From Haloferacaceae archaeon (GTDB taxonomy: Archaea; Halobacteriota; Halobacteria; Halobacteriales; Haloferacaceae): 5,834 nucleotides of DNA. The translations under genes were made by a program, and so were the position numbers. Below the pieces are notes generated by a model. The model was not told where the DNA came from. It did no database searches and saw nothing but the letters and a program-made list of their open reading frames with translations. The stretch spans positions 1 to 5,834 of the forward strand of contig JAHENP010000136.1 in assembly GCA_018609965.1 (NCBI GenBank). The letters are read 5' to 3'. Below are positions 5,672 to 5,834 of the stretch, piece by piece. How positions within the stretch are numbered: the stretch's first letter is position 1; each line of letters opens with the position of its first letter.

Positions 5672-5834
5672 GGTTCCTCTGTCTGTCCGTCTGGGGCGGT
5701 GCCGGGGATCATCCCGAACTCCTGTGCCTGTTGTTCGACGTACGTCTTCATCTCCGGGAACCCCTCCAGCTCCTGTGCCTGTTTCATCACACTGGAGACG
5801 TACTGGCGAACCGTCTTCGGCTCCGTCTCCGCCA
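5668..5834 (-). CDS. C-terminal fragment of an unrecognised helical protein
   Basis: The 54 visible residues end in a TGA at 5668-5670; the gene runs off the right edge. The fragment contains KTVRQYVSSVMKQAQELEG, then FPEMKTYVEQQAQEFGMIPG, then an acidic tail TAPDGQTEEP. It is strongly helical, with two similar segments in which QAQE recurs at 17-residue spacing, suggesting a short helical repeat or coiled coil at the C-terminus. Its stop codon overlaps the GTG start of the 895-residue protein by the 4-base GTGA arrangement, so the two genes form an operon and their products probably work together. I do not recognise the family and give no function. Confidence 0.7.
   Translation of the reverse strand, partial: AETEPKTVRQYVSSVMKQAQELEGFPEMKTYVEQQAQEFGMIPGTAPDGQTEEP
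5719..5783. repeat. Direct repeat within the right-edge gene
   Basis: CTCCTGTGCCTGTT occurs at 5719-5732 and again at 5770-5783. The copies are 51 bases apart, exactly 17 codons, and in the same reading frame; both encode the (K/Q)QAQE stretch. This suggests an internal duplication of a helical unit rather than a mobile or regulatory element. Confidence 0.6.

Noticed and set aside
1..5834. CRISPR array, insertion sequence or integrase
   Set aside because: There are no regularly spaced repeats, transposase motifs or terminal inverted repeats with target duplication in the window.

Overview
The window looks like a haloarchaeal chromosome segment. Base composition is very GC-rich (about 70% in most sampled lines), predicted proteins are rich in Asp, Glu, Val and Ala, codon third positions are almost all G or C, and an archaeal-type Pus10 is present. 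I cannot name a genus from the sequence alone.

Layout, left to right. Positions 1-79 have no assignable gene, but a minus-strand frame there looks coding and may be the start of a gene running off the left edge. Two back-to-back inverted repeats (82-115) lie directly against the start of a small plus-strand protein (116-352). That protein appears to be frameshifted by one base near 331-333. It is followed by pus10 (508-1914, +), the tRNA pseudouridine 54/55 synthase, with its cysteine clusters, THUMP-like region and catalytic Asp all visible.

Pus10 converges on a minus-strand CPBP/Rce1-type intramembrane metalloprotease (2085-2870). The 170-base gap between their stops is packed with inverted repeats, arms of 8, 6, 6 and 9 bp. 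The protease has all of its catalytic motifs and a lower GC content than both flanks.

The right half is a minus-strand operon. A 54-residue C-terminal fragment of an unrecognised helical protein (5668 to beyond the right edge) overlaps, by a GTGA junction, an 895-residue protein (2984-5671). That protein reads as an N-terminal beta-propeller-like region followed by several Ig/CARDB-like beta-sandwich stretches, with neither signal peptide nor membrane anchor. The 4-base overlap predicts translational coupling, so the two probably act together. Their job is not evident.

The three functional blocks (tRNA modification, membrane protease, propeller/Ig operon) show no obvious pathway link. The items most worth a second look are the dyad-rich convergent gap, the apparently cytoplasmic propeller/Ig protein with its coupled partner, and the small frameshifted gene ahead of pus10.
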